Shown: piece after piece, positions 16,815-26,500 of the stretch
Layout of the letters: each line of letters opens with the position of its first letter
How positions within the stretch are numbered: position 1 is the first letter of the stretch
Origin: Bacteroidales bacterium
GTDB taxonomy: Bacteria > Bacteroidota > Bacteroidia > Bacteroidales > Muribaculaceae
Assembly (NCBI GenBank): GCA_004552395.1
Contig: SFOK01000001.1
Span: 1 to 55,013, forward strand
Reading direction: 5' to 3'
Length of the DNA: 55,013 nucleotides
Made by a program: the position numbers and the translations under genes
The notes under the pieces: model-generated
Seen by the model: only the letters and a program-made list of their open reading frames with translations
The model's database searches: none
Told to the model about the DNA's origin: nothing

Positions 16815-16912
16815 CGTAAATAACATCACGGTTTAAAAGCATCAAAGGCGGAGCCCGGAAGCTTCGCCTTTGGTGGTATTGGAGTCGGGGTAAGGTCCCG
16901 CGCTTTGCGGTA

Positions 16913-18175
16913 TTACTCCTCGTATTTCTTGATGATCAACGCTGCGTTGTGGCCGCCGAAGCCGAATGTGTTGCTCAGGGCGGTCTTGATGTCGCGCTTC
17001 TTCGCCTTGTTGAACGTGAAGTCTATTCTGTAGTCGATCTCGGGATCTTCATCGCCCTCCTCGTGGTTGATGGTGGGAGGTATGATACCCTCGTTGATCG
17101 CCTTCACGCAAAACAGTGCCTCGATAGCACCGGCGGCGCCGAGGAGGTGGCCGGTCATCGACTTGGTGGAGCTGAGGCTCATGTTGTAGACATGGTCACC
17201 GAACACCTTCATGATACCCTTGATCTCGCCGCGGTCGCCCACAGGTGTGGAGGTGCCGTGTGTGTTGATATAGTCTATATCTTCGGGCTTCATGCCTGCG
17301 TCCTTGAGAGCGTTCTCCATCACGAGCTGCGCGCCCAGGCCTTCGGGATGAGTGGCTGTGATGTGGTAAGCGTCGGCGCTCATGCCGCCGCCGGCTACTT
17401 CGGCGTAGATCTTGGCGCCGCGGGCCTTGGCGTGCTCAAGCTCTTCGAGCACAAGCGCTGCGGAACCTTCGCCGATGATGAAGCCGTCGCGCGAGCCGCT
17501 GAAGGGGCGCGATGCTTTCTCGGGCTCTTCGTTGCGGGTGGAGAGCGCCTTCATGGAGTTGAAGCCGCCCACACCGGCCGGATATATGGCTGCTTCGGCG
17601 CCGCCTGCCACAATGGCGTCGGCCATGCCGAGACGCACATAGTTGAAGGCGTCGATCAGCGCGTTGTTCGATGATGCGCAGGCCGATACGATGCCGAAGT
17701 TCGGGCCGTGGAATCCATGCTCGATCGAGATGTGGCCGGCTGCTATGTCGGCGATCATCTTGGGGATGAAGAAGGGATTGTATTTGGGGCCGTTCTCGGC
17801 GTGCTGGGCGTAATAGCCTGCTTCTTCCTCGAACGTATGGAGGCCGCCGATACCGGCGGCAAAGATTACGCCAATCCGGTTTTTGTCGGCACTCCCTTCT
17901 TCGATTTTGGAATCGGCGATAGCCTCGTCGGCCGCTACCATGGCATACATGGCGTAGAGGTCGAGCTGGCGCGCGAGCTTGCGGTCAAAATGGTCGGCGG
18001 GGTTGAATCCCTTGACCTCGCATGCGAAGCGGGTCTTGAACAGGGAGGCGTCGAAGTGTGTGATGGGGCCTGCGCCCGAGACACCCTTCTTGGCGTTCTC
18101 CCAGGTAGTCTCCACGTCGTTGCCCAGCGGGGAAACGGTGCCGAGACCGGTGATAACTACTCTTTTTAATTCCAT
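16913..18175 (-). CDS. fabF: Beta-ketoacyl-ACP synthase II
   Basis: FabF condenses malonyl-ACP with acyl-ACP in fatty-acid chain elongation. The 420 residues show the thiolase-fold Cys-His-His triad: VSACASSNNA with the catalytic Cys, THGTSTPVGD and SMTGHLLGAAG with the two His. The N-terminus (RVVITGLGTVSPLGNDVETTW) and C-terminus (SNTFGFGGHNAALI) are those of the family, and the length is standard. It follows acpP, its acyl-carrier partner, with an 87-bp gap that contains a strong hairpin. The usual downstream rnc gene is not present here. Confidence 0.97.
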   Translation of the reverse strand: MELKRVVITGLGTVSPLGNDVETTWENAKKGVSGAGPITHFDASLFKTRFACEVKGFNPADHFDRKLARQLDLYAMYAMVAADEAIADSKIEEGSADKNRIGVIFAAGIGGLHTFEEEAGYYAQHAENGPKYNPFFIPKMIADIAAGHISIEHGFHGPNFGIVSACASSNNALIDAFNYVRLGMADAIVAGGAEAAIYPAGVGGFNSMKALSTRNEEPEKASRPFSGSRDGFIIGEGSAALVLEELEHAKARGAKIYAEVAGGGMSADAYHITATHPEGLGAQLVMENALKDAGMKPEDIDYINTHGTSTPVGDRGEIKGIMKVFGDHVYNMSLSSTKSMTGHLLGAAGAIEALFCVKAINEGIIPPTINHEEGDEDPEIDYRIDFTFNKAKKRDIKTALSNTFGFGGHNAALIIKKYEE

Positions 18176-18212
18176 TATTCGGGGAATAAAGTTATTCAGG
18201 AGAAAAATAAAG

Positions 18213-18253
18213 AAAAGCCGGCTTGGACGTAGAGATGCCCGGCACCGGCTTTT
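18213..18253 (-). terminator. Hairpin between acpP and fabF
   Basis: AAAAGCCGG (18213-18221) pairs with CCGGCTTTT (18245-18253). On the minus strand the stem is flanked by T-rich sequence, so it can act as a partial terminator. It would let acpP be made in excess of fabF. Confidence 0.7.
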
Positions 18254-18262
18254 TTATGGGTC

Positions 18263-18499
18263 TTATTTCTTGTTGTTCTCGATGTAAGCAACAGCGTCGC
18301 CGACAGTAGCGATCTTTTCGGCCTCCTCATCGGGAATTGTCAGACCAAACTCTTTCTCAAATTCCATGATGAGCTCTACGGTGTCGAGTGAATCAGCGCC
18401 AAGATCTTTGCTGAACTCTGCCTGGGGTGTTACTTCGTTCTCGTCCACGCTGAGCTTGTCAACGATGATGGCTTTTACTTTGTCTGCTATTTCTGACAT
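18263..18499 (-). CDS. acpP: Acyl carrier protein
   Basis: AcpP carries growing acyl chains on a phosphopantetheine arm during fatty-acid synthesis. From the ATG at 18499 the product has 78 residues, typical for AcpP, and is strongly acidic. The phosphopantetheine serine is Ser37 in LGADSLDTVELIM. The N-terminus (MSEIADKVKAIIVDKL) is canonical. The frame is open 21 codons further upstream, but the extension is not ACP-like. A weak promoter (TTACTTTG, minus strand, 18551-18558) lies about 55 bp ahead. The gene precedes fabF, its usual partner. Confidence 0.97.
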   Translation of the reverse strand: MSEIADKVKAIIVDKLSVDENEVTPQAEFSKDLGADSLDTVELIMEFEKEFGLTIPDEEAEKIATVGDAVAYIENNKK

Positions 18500-18847
18500 A
18501 ACTTTTTGGTTTTTATGAAGTTGATAATTTAATTGCATTTTTTCAGACTGCAAAGTAAACAATTATATTTGAATTAAAGAAATTTTTCCGCTATAAACTT
18601 CATCTGAATTGCACAGAAAAATCAAAATTGTGCAGATTTTACCTCCCGAACCACCTTCCCGACTACCGGCAGCTCTCAAAAACTGCTCTTCAACATAATT
18701 CCCTCCTCTCCGCCCTCCTTTTGTGGCTCGCATATTTATACATCCGGTTCCGGTATTTGCCGGTAGGTGCGCACAGCTCATCCGCCGGCCTTCCCGAAGC
18801 CGCTCTCCGTTCTCTCCGCTTCGCTTCCCGCACTCCTCTTCTCTCAT

Positions 18848-18890
18848 CGGCCCTTGTCCGGCCCTTGTCCGGCCCTTGTCCGACCTGTCC
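18848..18890. repeat. 11-bp tandem repeat CGGCCCTTGTC
   Basis: Three perfect copies at 18848-18858, 18859-18869 and 18870-18880, then a degenerate unit CGACCTGTCCG. The unit is related to the 9-bp GTCYGACTT repeats elsewhere in the window. Confidence 0.75.
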
Positions 18891-18926
18891 GATCTCGCCC
18901 TCATTTGCGATCTCACCCTCAATCGC

Positions 18927-18959
18927 AAAAAAAGTTGCCCCGGACGAATCCGGAGCAAC
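18927..18959 (-). terminator. Rho-independent terminator after the OmpA-family gene
   Basis: On the minus strand, GTTGCTCCGGA pairs with TCCGGGGCAAC (18949-18959 with 18934-18944; one mismatch), followed by seven T. It lies 60 bp after the stop codon at 19019. Confidence 0.8.
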
Positions 18960-19018
18960 CTTTGTATCGGTTCTTCACGCTTCCCGCAATCGGGAATGCG
19001 CTCTGTTTTGGGCGTGGT

Positions 19019-20179
19019 TTACTTTGTGGTTGTAGTCTTTGAACCTGCGTCGAGGATGCAGATAGCTACACGGTTCCAGCTCTCCTCGTCGAACATGTGG
19101 CCGATACCCTGGCCCGATGCGTCGATGCGGTTGGCTGCGATGCCGTATTTCTTGATCAGAGACTCTTTCACTGACTCAGCGCGCTGCTTGGCCAGACGCT
19201 CGTTGACATCGAGAGGACCGTCCTGTGAAGCATAACCCTTGATGACTACGGTAGCCTTGGGGTGATTCTTCAGGTATACGGCGATCTGCTCTACGTTGGG
19301 AGCCTGGTCGGGACGGATGTTGTACTTGCCGATGGTGAAGAATACGTAGCGGACTGTCTGATAGAAGTCGGTGGATTCTTTCACAACCTGCGGAGCTTTC
19401 TTGTTGCATGCGTCGAGAGCTGCCTCGAGCTGACGGTTGCGGGCATTGGCCTGGGCAAGAGCGTTGCTGCAGTTGTCGAGGTCGCCGCGAAGCTCGTTGA
19501 TGCGTGCGTTGAGTGCGTCAACTTCACCCTGGTTGTAAGGATCGGTATATGAGAAACCGTCGCCGAGGCGTACGGCTACGCCTGCCATAAGGTTGAAGCA
19601 TGCGCGGTTGGCGTTGTAGGCTGCCGACGACTGATTCACATCGGCATCGCTCATATCCCAGAGCACTGAAGGCGACAGTGAGATTGTCACTCTCTCCGAG
19701 GGATGGAAGTTGAAGTCGAGACCTGCCTTTGTGGCGAAGAAGTTGTGGTCAGCCACAGGCTCGTTCTGGAAGTTGTGGCCCCAGCCGGCACCTGCGCGTA
19801 CTGCCACATCGAATACACGGCCTACTTCGTTGCCGTAGCCGCCGAAGAGCGAATTGAGGTTCACTACTCCGTAAGCGCCCACATAGCTTGCGTCGAAAGC
19901 TGTCTTGCTGTGGATCTGGTTCTGCCAGCTCGAAGTGTTGATTGACCAGTAGCCTTCGATACCGGCGCCATAGATGGGTGTGATCATTTTCTGAAGATCA
20001 AGTCCCACGACTGCGCGCATATCCCCGAAGAAAGCGCCGTGGTTGAGAGGTGTGGCGACACCTGCCTTTACACCCAGCGACATGTTGTCAAAAAATTTAG
20101 GCTGCTGCAGAAGCTGTGCATTTGCTGTAGCCAGACCGCCGATTGCTAAAAGGACGGCCCCGAGTAATAGCTTTTTCAT
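19019..20179 (-). CDS. OmpA-family outer-membrane protein
   Basis: This is an outer-membrane protein that anchors to peptidoglycan. The 386 residues begin with a signal peptide (MKKLLLGAVLLAIGGLATANA). About 200 residues of beta-barrel follow, then a short coiled coil (LNARINELRGDLDN..., near residue 225-260), and a C-terminal OmpA-like domain (VVIKGYASQDGPLDVNERLA followed by QRAESVKESLIKKYGI) in which the conserved Asp and Arg for peptidoglycan binding are present. The tail (RVAICILDAGSKTTTTK) is polar. It appears to be monocistronic, with a terminator downstream and a long upstream region. Proteins of this kind are abundant in Bacteroidales; a specific role is not shown. Confidence 0.9.
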   Translation of the reverse strand: MKKLLLGAVLLAIGGLATANAQLLQQPKFFDNMSLGVKAGVATPLNHGAFFGDMRAVVGLDLQKMITPIYGAGIEGYWSINTSSWQNQIHSKTAFDASYVGAYGVVNLNSLFGGYGNEVGRVFDVAVRAGAGWGHNFQNEPVADHNFFATKAGLDFNFHPSERVTISLSPSVLWDMSDADVNQSSAAYNANRACFNLMAGVAVRLGDGFSYTDPYNQGEVDALNARINELRGDLDNCSNALAQANARNRQLEAALDACNKKAPQVVKESTDFYQTVRYVFFTIGKYNIRPDQAPNVEQIAVYLKNHPKATVVIKGYASQDGPLDVNERLAKQRAESVKESLIKKYGIAANRIDASGQGIGHMFDEESWNRVAICILDAGSKTTTTK

Positions 20180-20541
20180 AACAGTGAAAAATTGGGTTAA
20201 ATGATAATTCTTGGTGGTTTTTTTATAAGTCTTGCGATAGTTTAACTGATTAGTTAGAGAGAGGTCGGTTAAGAAGGTTTAACCGTAATATTAAAAAATG
20301 TCAGAAAACAGTGCACTTTTCGGGATCTTCACGATTTGCCGCGTCTGCGGTCCCCTTGCGGGGAAGTCACCCGTCAGATATAGCAACAATTATGCGGCCC
20401 GCAAGGTTTCCGGCAGCCGCTCTTTTGCCGTTTTATTCCCACTTTTTGTGCCTTCAGTCGCATTTTTGCTGTTCCCATTCACCTTTCCGCCGGTGCGGCC
20501 GACCCGGAGAGGCCACCGCTCTCAGCACGGGATGCGCCGGT
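20180..20541. other. Upstream region of the OmpA-family gene
   Basis: No gene is seen in these 362 bp. A 7-bp palindrome (CGGTTAA / TTAACCG, 20266-20285) lies about 90 bp ahead of the start codon and may be an operator or leader hairpin. I found no clear TAnnTTTG box on the minus strand. The left part is AT-rich and the right part GC-rich. Confidence 0.4.
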
Positions 20542-21066
20542 TCAGAGCATTCGCAGATATTCGAGCTCCTCGGCTATCTCGCGGCCCGTGAGGGTGCGCC
20601 GGCGTCCTATGGTGCCCGCGAACTTGTCGATAAGCGGATGCAGACGCAGATTGCCGAAGATGCGGCGCGAGTAGGAGACCACTCTCGAGAAAACCTGCTC
20701 TATCTCGTCGTCGTCGAGGTCAAGAGTCTCTTTACCCTCGGCGCCGATAGCCTCGCGCAGCGGCTCCAGGAGCTCGTCGGCCGGCGAGATATGCTCATGC
20801 ACATAGCAGCGCGAGAGCACATTGGAGACGGCGAGTACCGATGTGAGCTGATAATTCTCCGTCAGTTTGCGGCGCACGGCCTTGGGGCTCGCCGACTGGG
20901 AGCCTAAGTAATAGAATTCGTTGGAAAAAGTCACCATGGGGCCGTCGCTGTCAAGCGATATGGAGGCCACACGGTCGAGTGCGTCCATGTAGGCGAGGGC
21001 CACAGCCATTCCGGTGAGTCCGTAGGTGCGGTCCTCCTCGTTCTTGTATGAAAGCGGATTGTCCAT
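20542..21066 (-). CDS. Conserved-looking hypothetical protein
   Basis: The product has 174 residues and no signal peptide or membrane span. The composition is that of a soluble, mostly helical protein: a charged N-terminus (MDNPLSYKNEEDRTYGLTGM), a central acidic stretch (LDLDDDEIEQVFSRVV) and a basic stretch near the end (GTIGRRRTLTGREI). Codon choice matches the neighbours, and the ATG is preceded by a normal gap, so I take it as a real gene. I do not recognise the family. It stands between the OmpA-family gene and the barrel/TPR/mutS run on the same strand, and a hairpin at 21199-21232 separates it from the barrel gene. Confidence 0.65.
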   Translation of the reverse strand: MDNPLSYKNEEDRTYGLTGMAVALAYMDALDRVASISLDSDGPMVTFSNEFYYLGSQSASPKAVRRKLTENYQLTSVLAVSNVLSRCYVHEHISPADELLEPLREAIGAEGKETLDLDDDEIEQVFSRVVSYSRRIFGNLRLHPLIDKFAGTIGRRRTLTGREIAEELEYLRML

Positions 21067-21198
21067 CTCTTTTGTTGAATCAAATAATCGGCATCGCTGC
21101 GCCCACGATTCCCGGAGCCGCGCCCCGTGCTGAGGCCGGCACAGACTGATGCCTAAGGTAATGGCGGTGGCAGGGAACCGCCGTATTCAATTAACCTG

Positions 21199-21232
21199 CC
21201 CGGCGGCCGGAATGTTCATTTCCGCCGCCGGG
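21199..21232 (-). terminator. Hairpin after the barrel gene
   Basis: A perfect 9-bp GC-rich stem, CCCGGCGGC (21199-21207) and GCCGCCGGG (21224-21232), lies 23 bp beyond the stop of the outer-membrane barrel gene. There is no clear T-tract. Confidence 0.55.
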
Positions 21233-21254
21233 TTCGTGCCGGAGGAGCGGAAGG

Positions 21255-23093
21255 TCAGAACAGCAGCGAGACGCCACCCATGGCGCTCAGACCCTCGCCG
21301 GGCATATAAGGCCCGTAGAAGTCGGCAGTGCCTAAGATGTTGTTCAGAGTCGCCCAGACCGAGAAACGCTTCATGAAGGTATAGGAAGCGGTCAGGTAGA
21401 GGTTCGTGATGTCGGGGAGACGGTAGCGGTTGTAGACTTTGTGGCCGTCGGCGATTCTCGTCATCATCTCATCGTTCTCCCAGATGGCACGCACGCCGCG
21501 GTACTGATATCCGAGGTCGAAGTGAAGCTCCTCGATCGGCGTCACACCGGCTTTGGCGTTCACAATCCAGCGCGGACGGTCGTAGCCGTTGAAATAGCCT
21601 TTGTCTTTGTTCTGCGGCTGATAAGCCAGATCGCCGGTGAGCTCGAGCTTGTCGCCCCACTCATAGCGGAGAGCGCCCTGCAGCGAGAAACCTTTCAGCT
21701 TGTAGAAGCCGCCGCAGAAATGGTCTTCGCCGTAGTAAAAGTAGTCAGTGACACAGTTGCGGATCTGCAGTCGTCCGGCCGTGACATTGTCGGTGATCTT
21801 GTAGGCCACGGCTGCCGAAGCGCTCAGGCCGCCGAAGTCGCCCAGCTCGATCTGAGCCTTGGCGTTGATTGGCGAGAAGAGCGGCACGGTGCTCTCTATG
21901 CTGGAAATCTGATAGTTGTCGAGCTGATAGTTGGCCGCCATGGTGCGAAGCTTTGTGCCGCCGGTTGCCGACAGCGAGCCGGTGAACTTGCCTGACTGAG
22001 CGGACAGTGTCACATCGGGAGCCACATGGAAGTGACCGAAGTCAGGGTTCTGAAGCGCATCCCAGGGTCCGTGACCGGCGTTGGGCGTCCAGTCGAAACG
22101 GGCGCCGAGGTGTATACCCACACCGTCGCCGCTGTAGGCGTAGTAAGGCGCGAAGGCCACGCGGCCGTAGGTGATACCCTCTTTCTCTTTGTCTGACTCC
22201 GAGATATGGTCGAAGTAATCGCTGTAGCTCGGCGATTCATACATGACCATCACCTGAGGGCCGGAGAAGCCGTAGCCCACCAGGTTGGCCGTGAGCTGAA
22301 GTCCGGCGCTGTTCTCGGCATCGAATTTATATGCGCCGAAGCCTGACAGCTCGAGATTGTTCTCGTGGGCCGCCGGGTAATATTCATCGTAGCGGTTGTT
22401 GTAGCCGAAGAAATGATCCGATAGCCGCACGGCGCCATCGAAACCTATCTCGCCGCAGACGGGCCGGAAGGCCATACTCGCCTTCAGGTCGTTAAGATTC
22501 TGCTTCTTAAACTGATCTCCGCGCGGGAAATCCTCTTCGATCTGAGAGTGGTAATAGTTGAAGTGCGAGAAGTGATAGCGTATGTCGGCCTGCAGCGTCC
22601 CTATCCCGTCCAAGAGATGCGAACCGTAGAAACCGACCCACTCATCGGTGCGGTGGCGCTTGAGCTCCTTGCCGTTCTCGCCGATAGCTCCCGGCTTGAA
22701 GCCGTAGGATGAGTTATGCTCCAGCCAGGCGCCGAAGGTCGTGGTGCTGTTGTTGATGAAGCGGTATCCGGCCGAACCGGTTATGTCCATGTATGAACCG
22801 GCGCCGAGACGCACGTAGCCGGGCAGACGCGAGAACTCTTTCGAGGCCCGCCAGGGAGTGGCCGGCATAGGCGCATAGAGCGGATTGATCTGTGTGATTA
22901 CACCCTCGGCGGCTATCTTGAGCGGGTCGGCTGTGAGCGACAGGTCGGGTGTGGAGGGGAGAGCGGCGAGACGGTCGTGGCTGCGAAGTGTCGGCAGATA
23001 ACCGGCTTCCACACTCACGTTGCCGCTGAGGTTCTGGGCCTGAGCGGTGCCCGCTGCCATCAGGAGAGTATATAGCAAGATATATTTTTTCAT
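21255..23093 (-). CDS. Outer-membrane beta-barrel protein, TonB-receptor-like, no plug
   Basis: The 612-residue product has a signal peptide (MKKYILLYTLLMAAGTAQAQ) and then alternating aromatic/glycine beta-strands throughout (for example YVRLGAGSYMDITGSAGYRF, FHFDLGYQYRG-like strands). It ends in Phe (GGVSLLF), the usual outer-membrane insertion signal. The size and strands resemble the barrel of TonB-dependent receptors, but an N-terminal plug domain and TonB box are not evident. It follows the 1019-residue TPR gene on the same strand, with repeat element B inserted between them. The pairing suggests an outer-membrane/periplasmic assembly, but the substrate is unknown. Confidence 0.75.
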   Translation of the reverse strand: MKKYILLYTLLMAAGTAQAQNLSGNVSVEAGYLPTLRSHDRLAALPSTPDLSLTADPLKIAAEGVITQINPLYAPMPATPWRASKEFSRLPGYVRLGAGSYMDITGSAGYRFINNSTTTFGAWLEHNSSYGFKPGAIGENGKELKRHRTDEWVGFYGSHLLDGIGTLQADIRYHFSHFNYYHSQIEEDFPRGDQFKKQNLNDLKASMAFRPVCGEIGFDGAVRLSDHFFGYNNRYDEYYPAAHENNLELSGFGAYKFDAENSAGLQLTANLVGYGFSGPQVMVMYESPSYSDYFDHISESDKEKEGITYGRVAFAPYYAYSGDGVGIHLGARFDWTPNAGHGPWDALQNPDFGHFHVAPDVTLSAQSGKFTGSLSATGGTKLRTMAANYQLDNYQISSIESTVPLFSPINAKAQIELGDFGGLSASAAVAYKITDNVTAGRLQIRNCVTDYFYYGEDHFCGGFYKLKGFSLQGALRYEWGDKLELTGDLAYQPQNKDKGYFNGYDRPRWIVNAKAGVTPIEELHFDLGYQYRGVRAIWENDEMMTRIADGHKVYNRYRLPDITNLYLTASYTFMKRFSVWATLNNILGTADFYGPYMPGEGLSAMGGVSLLF

Positions 23094-23537
23094 GACAATA
23101 TGTTTTTTATCACGATATATGTTGTTTCTGTTTTAGAGCTTGTTTAATAAAAAATGTTAACGCTGAGGGCGGCTATCGTCCGGATAAAATCGATGGAAGT
23201 CGAAGGAGCGTAGCGAGCTACGTGACTGAGACGCGCGGAGATTTTAGCGGACGAGAGACGGACAAAGGCGACTTTTCTTGTTAATACGGCTCATCAGAAA
23301 ATGAAATTATTGTAAATGTCAGCATATAATTGTAAAAATTAGTATTGGACTCGCTGAGCTGCGCATCTGCGACTTCTTGCCTCGGTCACGTAGCTCGCTA
23401 CGTTCCTTCGTCTGCGAAGCCACATCTGCATCATCCCAGCGACCCTCAGTATTAACATTTTTTATTAAACAAGCTCTTAGTTTGCGAGGCTTCCGGAGCT
23501 GCGTAGATCCGGTCCTCAATGAGCCGGGCCGGCCGGG
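23094..23537. other. Intergenic region between the TPR and barrel genes
   Basis: The 444-bp gap is almost wholly taken up by inverted-repeat element B (23134-23479). About 40 bp remain on the barrel side and 58 bp on the TPR side. No gene is seen. Confidence 0.7.
23134..23479. repeat. MITE/REP-like inverted-repeat element B
   Basis: This is a roughly 346-bp non-coding element with a perfect 26-bp terminal inverted repeat starting AGAGCTTGTTTAATAAAA (23135-23160 and 23452-23477), then CGCTGAGGG against TACTGAGGG. Inside, each arm carries a second inverted repeat of about 29 bp around GAAGGAxCGTAGCGAGCTACGTGA (left arm 23202-23230, right arm about 23381-23409), itself palindromic (CGTAG-cgag-CTACG). 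The central part is AT-rich. No transposase frame is present. It is homologous to element A (6218-6587), and its right end is identical over 20 bp to 7348-7367. Confidence 0.8.
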
Positions 23538-26500
23538 TTATTTCAGTTTGGCCAGACGGGTCCGGATCATCTCGGCGATATCCTCCTCGTCGCCGGGATA
23601 GTTGCTCTGCAGCGCCTTCAGATACTCCTTGGCCTTGTAAGTGTCGCCCTGAGCGGAGAAAGCGTCGGAGAGCGCTATGTAGCCGCGGGCCATCCAGTAC
23701 TGCTCCTCGGTGTCGGAGTCGATGAACTGCTGCAGCTCCTTCTGAGCCTGGGCTGCCTTACCCTGGCGCAGCAGTATCTCGCTTATGGTCACCGCCGCCT
23801 GCGCGCCCTCGGCCGTTGACGGCTCCGAGGCGAGCGGCCGCAGTGTGCGGATAGCCTCGTCGAGACGGCCCAAACGGCGCTTAGCCAGACCCTTGCAGAG
23901 TGTGGCCGCGGTCACGTCTTCCGATGCGGCGCCGGAGAGCGACAGCAGTCGGTCGGCGTAGGCTATCTGTTCTTCGGGCGTGGAGGCTGTCTCCATAAGG
24001 CCGCGGTAAGCGTCGGGGGCTGTGGCTGCCGAGCCTGTGGCCAGAAGCTGCTTCCACACGGCGGCTGCCTCTGCGGCCCGTCCGCTGTCCTGAAGTATCT
24101 GAGCCTTAAGGCTGTAGGCCGAGGGTATCTGCGACGAGTCGGGCCATCCGGCCGTCAGCTTGTCGAGATACTGTAGTGCCGCGGTGTCGTCGCCCTTATC
24201 CGAAGCGTCGTAAGCGAGCAGATAAAGCACGGCCGGAGCCTGCACGCTGTTGGGATAACGCGCCAGATAATCGCGCAGAGCCGATGTGTCGGCCGGGTTC
24301 TTCTCATACTGCTTGTAAGCCGAGCGGTAAGTGAGCTCGTCCATCTCCGAAGCGTCGGGACGCGGAGCGCGCGGCACAGTGTCGAGGAAGGAGAGGTACC
24401 CCTGCAGGTCGCCCATTTGCGTGTAGATGGTCTTCAGATCCGACGAGGCGCGCGAGGCCTCAGCGCTTGTGGGCCAGCGGCGTATGATATTCTTGTAGGC
24501 GTCTATGGCTTTGCCCTGGTCCCCCTTCTCGGCATAAGCGGCCGCCAGATTCAGAGCCGCCTGGCGCGACTGTACGGTCGACGAAGCCTCGGTGTCGAGC
24601 TGCGAGGCTATCTTGCGGGCTGCGTCGATGTCCCCCTTGGCTATGTAGGCTTGCGAGAGCTCAAGCAGAGCGTCGTTGTGCCATTGTGAGTCGGGAAATT
24701 TGGCGAGCATGGAGCGCAGAGCCTCGATCTTGCCGGTCTGGTCGCCCCTCACGCCCAGCATGTTGGCATACTGGAAAGCGGCGTAGTCGGAACTGGCCGA
24801 CGCCGGATCGTCGCCCATGGCGCGGTATTCCTGCATGGCTGAGGTCACATTGCCGTTGTAATAGTCGCAGTCGGCGGCACGGAGCCGGGCGTCGGAAGCC
24901 AGACGCGAAGGGAGGGCCGGCGAGGCCTTCAGAGCCTGCAGGAAATATTTGCGGGCTTCGGAGAACTTCTGCTCCTGATAGAGCGAGTAGCCCAGGTTGT
25001 AGAGGCCCAGGGCGCGGTTGCCCGATCCGTTGCGGACACTCTTCAGATAGCGCTTGTAGACATCGGAAGCCGCGCGGTATTTCTTCTGCGCGTAGAGGGC
25101 GTCGCCCTCCCAGAGCAGAGCCTCGGCGGCAAGGTCGGAGTCGTAGCGGTGCAGCTCGGCGGCGCGCTCCATATACCCGGCTGCAGCGGAGTAGTCGGAG
25201 CTGCCCGCGGCCTTCATGCCGAGCTGGAAAAGTATCTTCTGCTTCGAGGCGAGCACCTGCCGCGACGGGTTGCGCAGACGCTCGGTGTGAGCGAGTGCCG
25301 CCTCGTAGTTATGGTCGTTGTAGTAAGCCGCTGCCAGGTATTCGTCGACCTTGGCGGCGTAGGGAGAGTCGGGATATTTGCGTATGAAATCCTCCATGAG
25401 CGGAGCCGACGAAGCGAACGGCACCGAACCGCCGCTGATCGTGGCCACCACATAGTCGTAGAGCGCCGTTTCGGTGACCCTGGGGTCCCACCGCATGTCG
25501 TAGGCGCGGCGGAAGCTCATGGCTGCCTCGGTGTAGTCCTTGCGGGCCGAGGCTATCTGGCCGAGATAGAGATATGCGCTTTGGGCCAGATATTCGCCCT
25601 CGTCGGTCACTTGCGCGAAGAGGCGCGCGGCCTCGCTCAGGTCACTTTCGTCGTAGCGTATGGTGCCGAGCTCGTAGAGGGCTGTGGGGAGTGGTGATGA
25701 TGTCTTTTCGACATAGCGCTGCAGGAAAGGCGCGGCTTTCTGCTTGCGGCCCACGGCGAAATAGCTCTCGCCGGTGATACGCGTGAGCTCCTGTTCCCAT
25801 TCGGGATTAGCCCGCACTATGGCGTCGTAGTCGAGCGAGAGCACATAGTCGTAGTCACCCTCGCGGAATGCTATCTGAGCCAGGTAATAGGGCACTCCGA
25901 GCTGCGAGGCGTAAGGCTCGCCCACGGAGCGGAAGCCTGCTTTGGCCTTCTCGCAGCTTCCCTCGGCATAGTCTATGTAGGCCAGGTAGAAACGGGCCGG
26001 CTCGCGGTAGGTGCCGGTGCGCTCAAGATGCCGGAATGTTACTGCGGCCTCGGAGAGATACCCGGTGCGGATCTGCGAGAGGGCCAGACGGTAGGCGTAG
26101 AGGTCGGCGCGGGCCGGCGAAAGGGCCGACAAGTCTATGGCCGAATATTCCCGCACGGCCGCCGGATAGTCTCCGCGGAAGAATGAGAAGTCGGCGCCGA
26201 GCAGACGTGCCTCCACCGACAGAGGCCCCTCGGGATACTCCCTGAGGAACTGCTGCCGGAGGGCGCGGAACTCGGTCTCGTCGCCGCGCTCAAAGAGGGC
26301 GCGGAGCATCAGCGCCATAGCCTGCTGGCGCTGCGTCACCGGCGCTGCCGCGAGTGCCTGGGACCAGAGCGGCGCGTCCTCGCCCAAAGCCTGGGTGAGA
26401 CGGTCGATCACTCCGGCATAGTTCTTCTCGTCCCACATCTGTCGTGCGCGGGCGAAGGAGCTGTCGGCTGTGGAGCCGGTCAGCGGCGCGGGAAGCGGCT

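Larger units (their letters stand above)
18500..19018. other. Gene-free stretch between ompA-like gene and acpP
   Basis: The 519-bp gap holds, from the right, the terminator of the OmpA-family gene (18927-18959), an 11-bp tandem repeat (18848-18890) and the leader of acpP with a weak -7 box (18551-18558). Open frames on the plus strand here are proline/serine/arginine-rich and look like chance. Confidence 0.6.

Noticed and set aside
18563..18958. Open frames on both strands between acpP and the OmpA-family gene
   Set aside because: They are Arg/Ser/Pro-rich, overlap a tandem repeat and a terminator, and resemble no protein.
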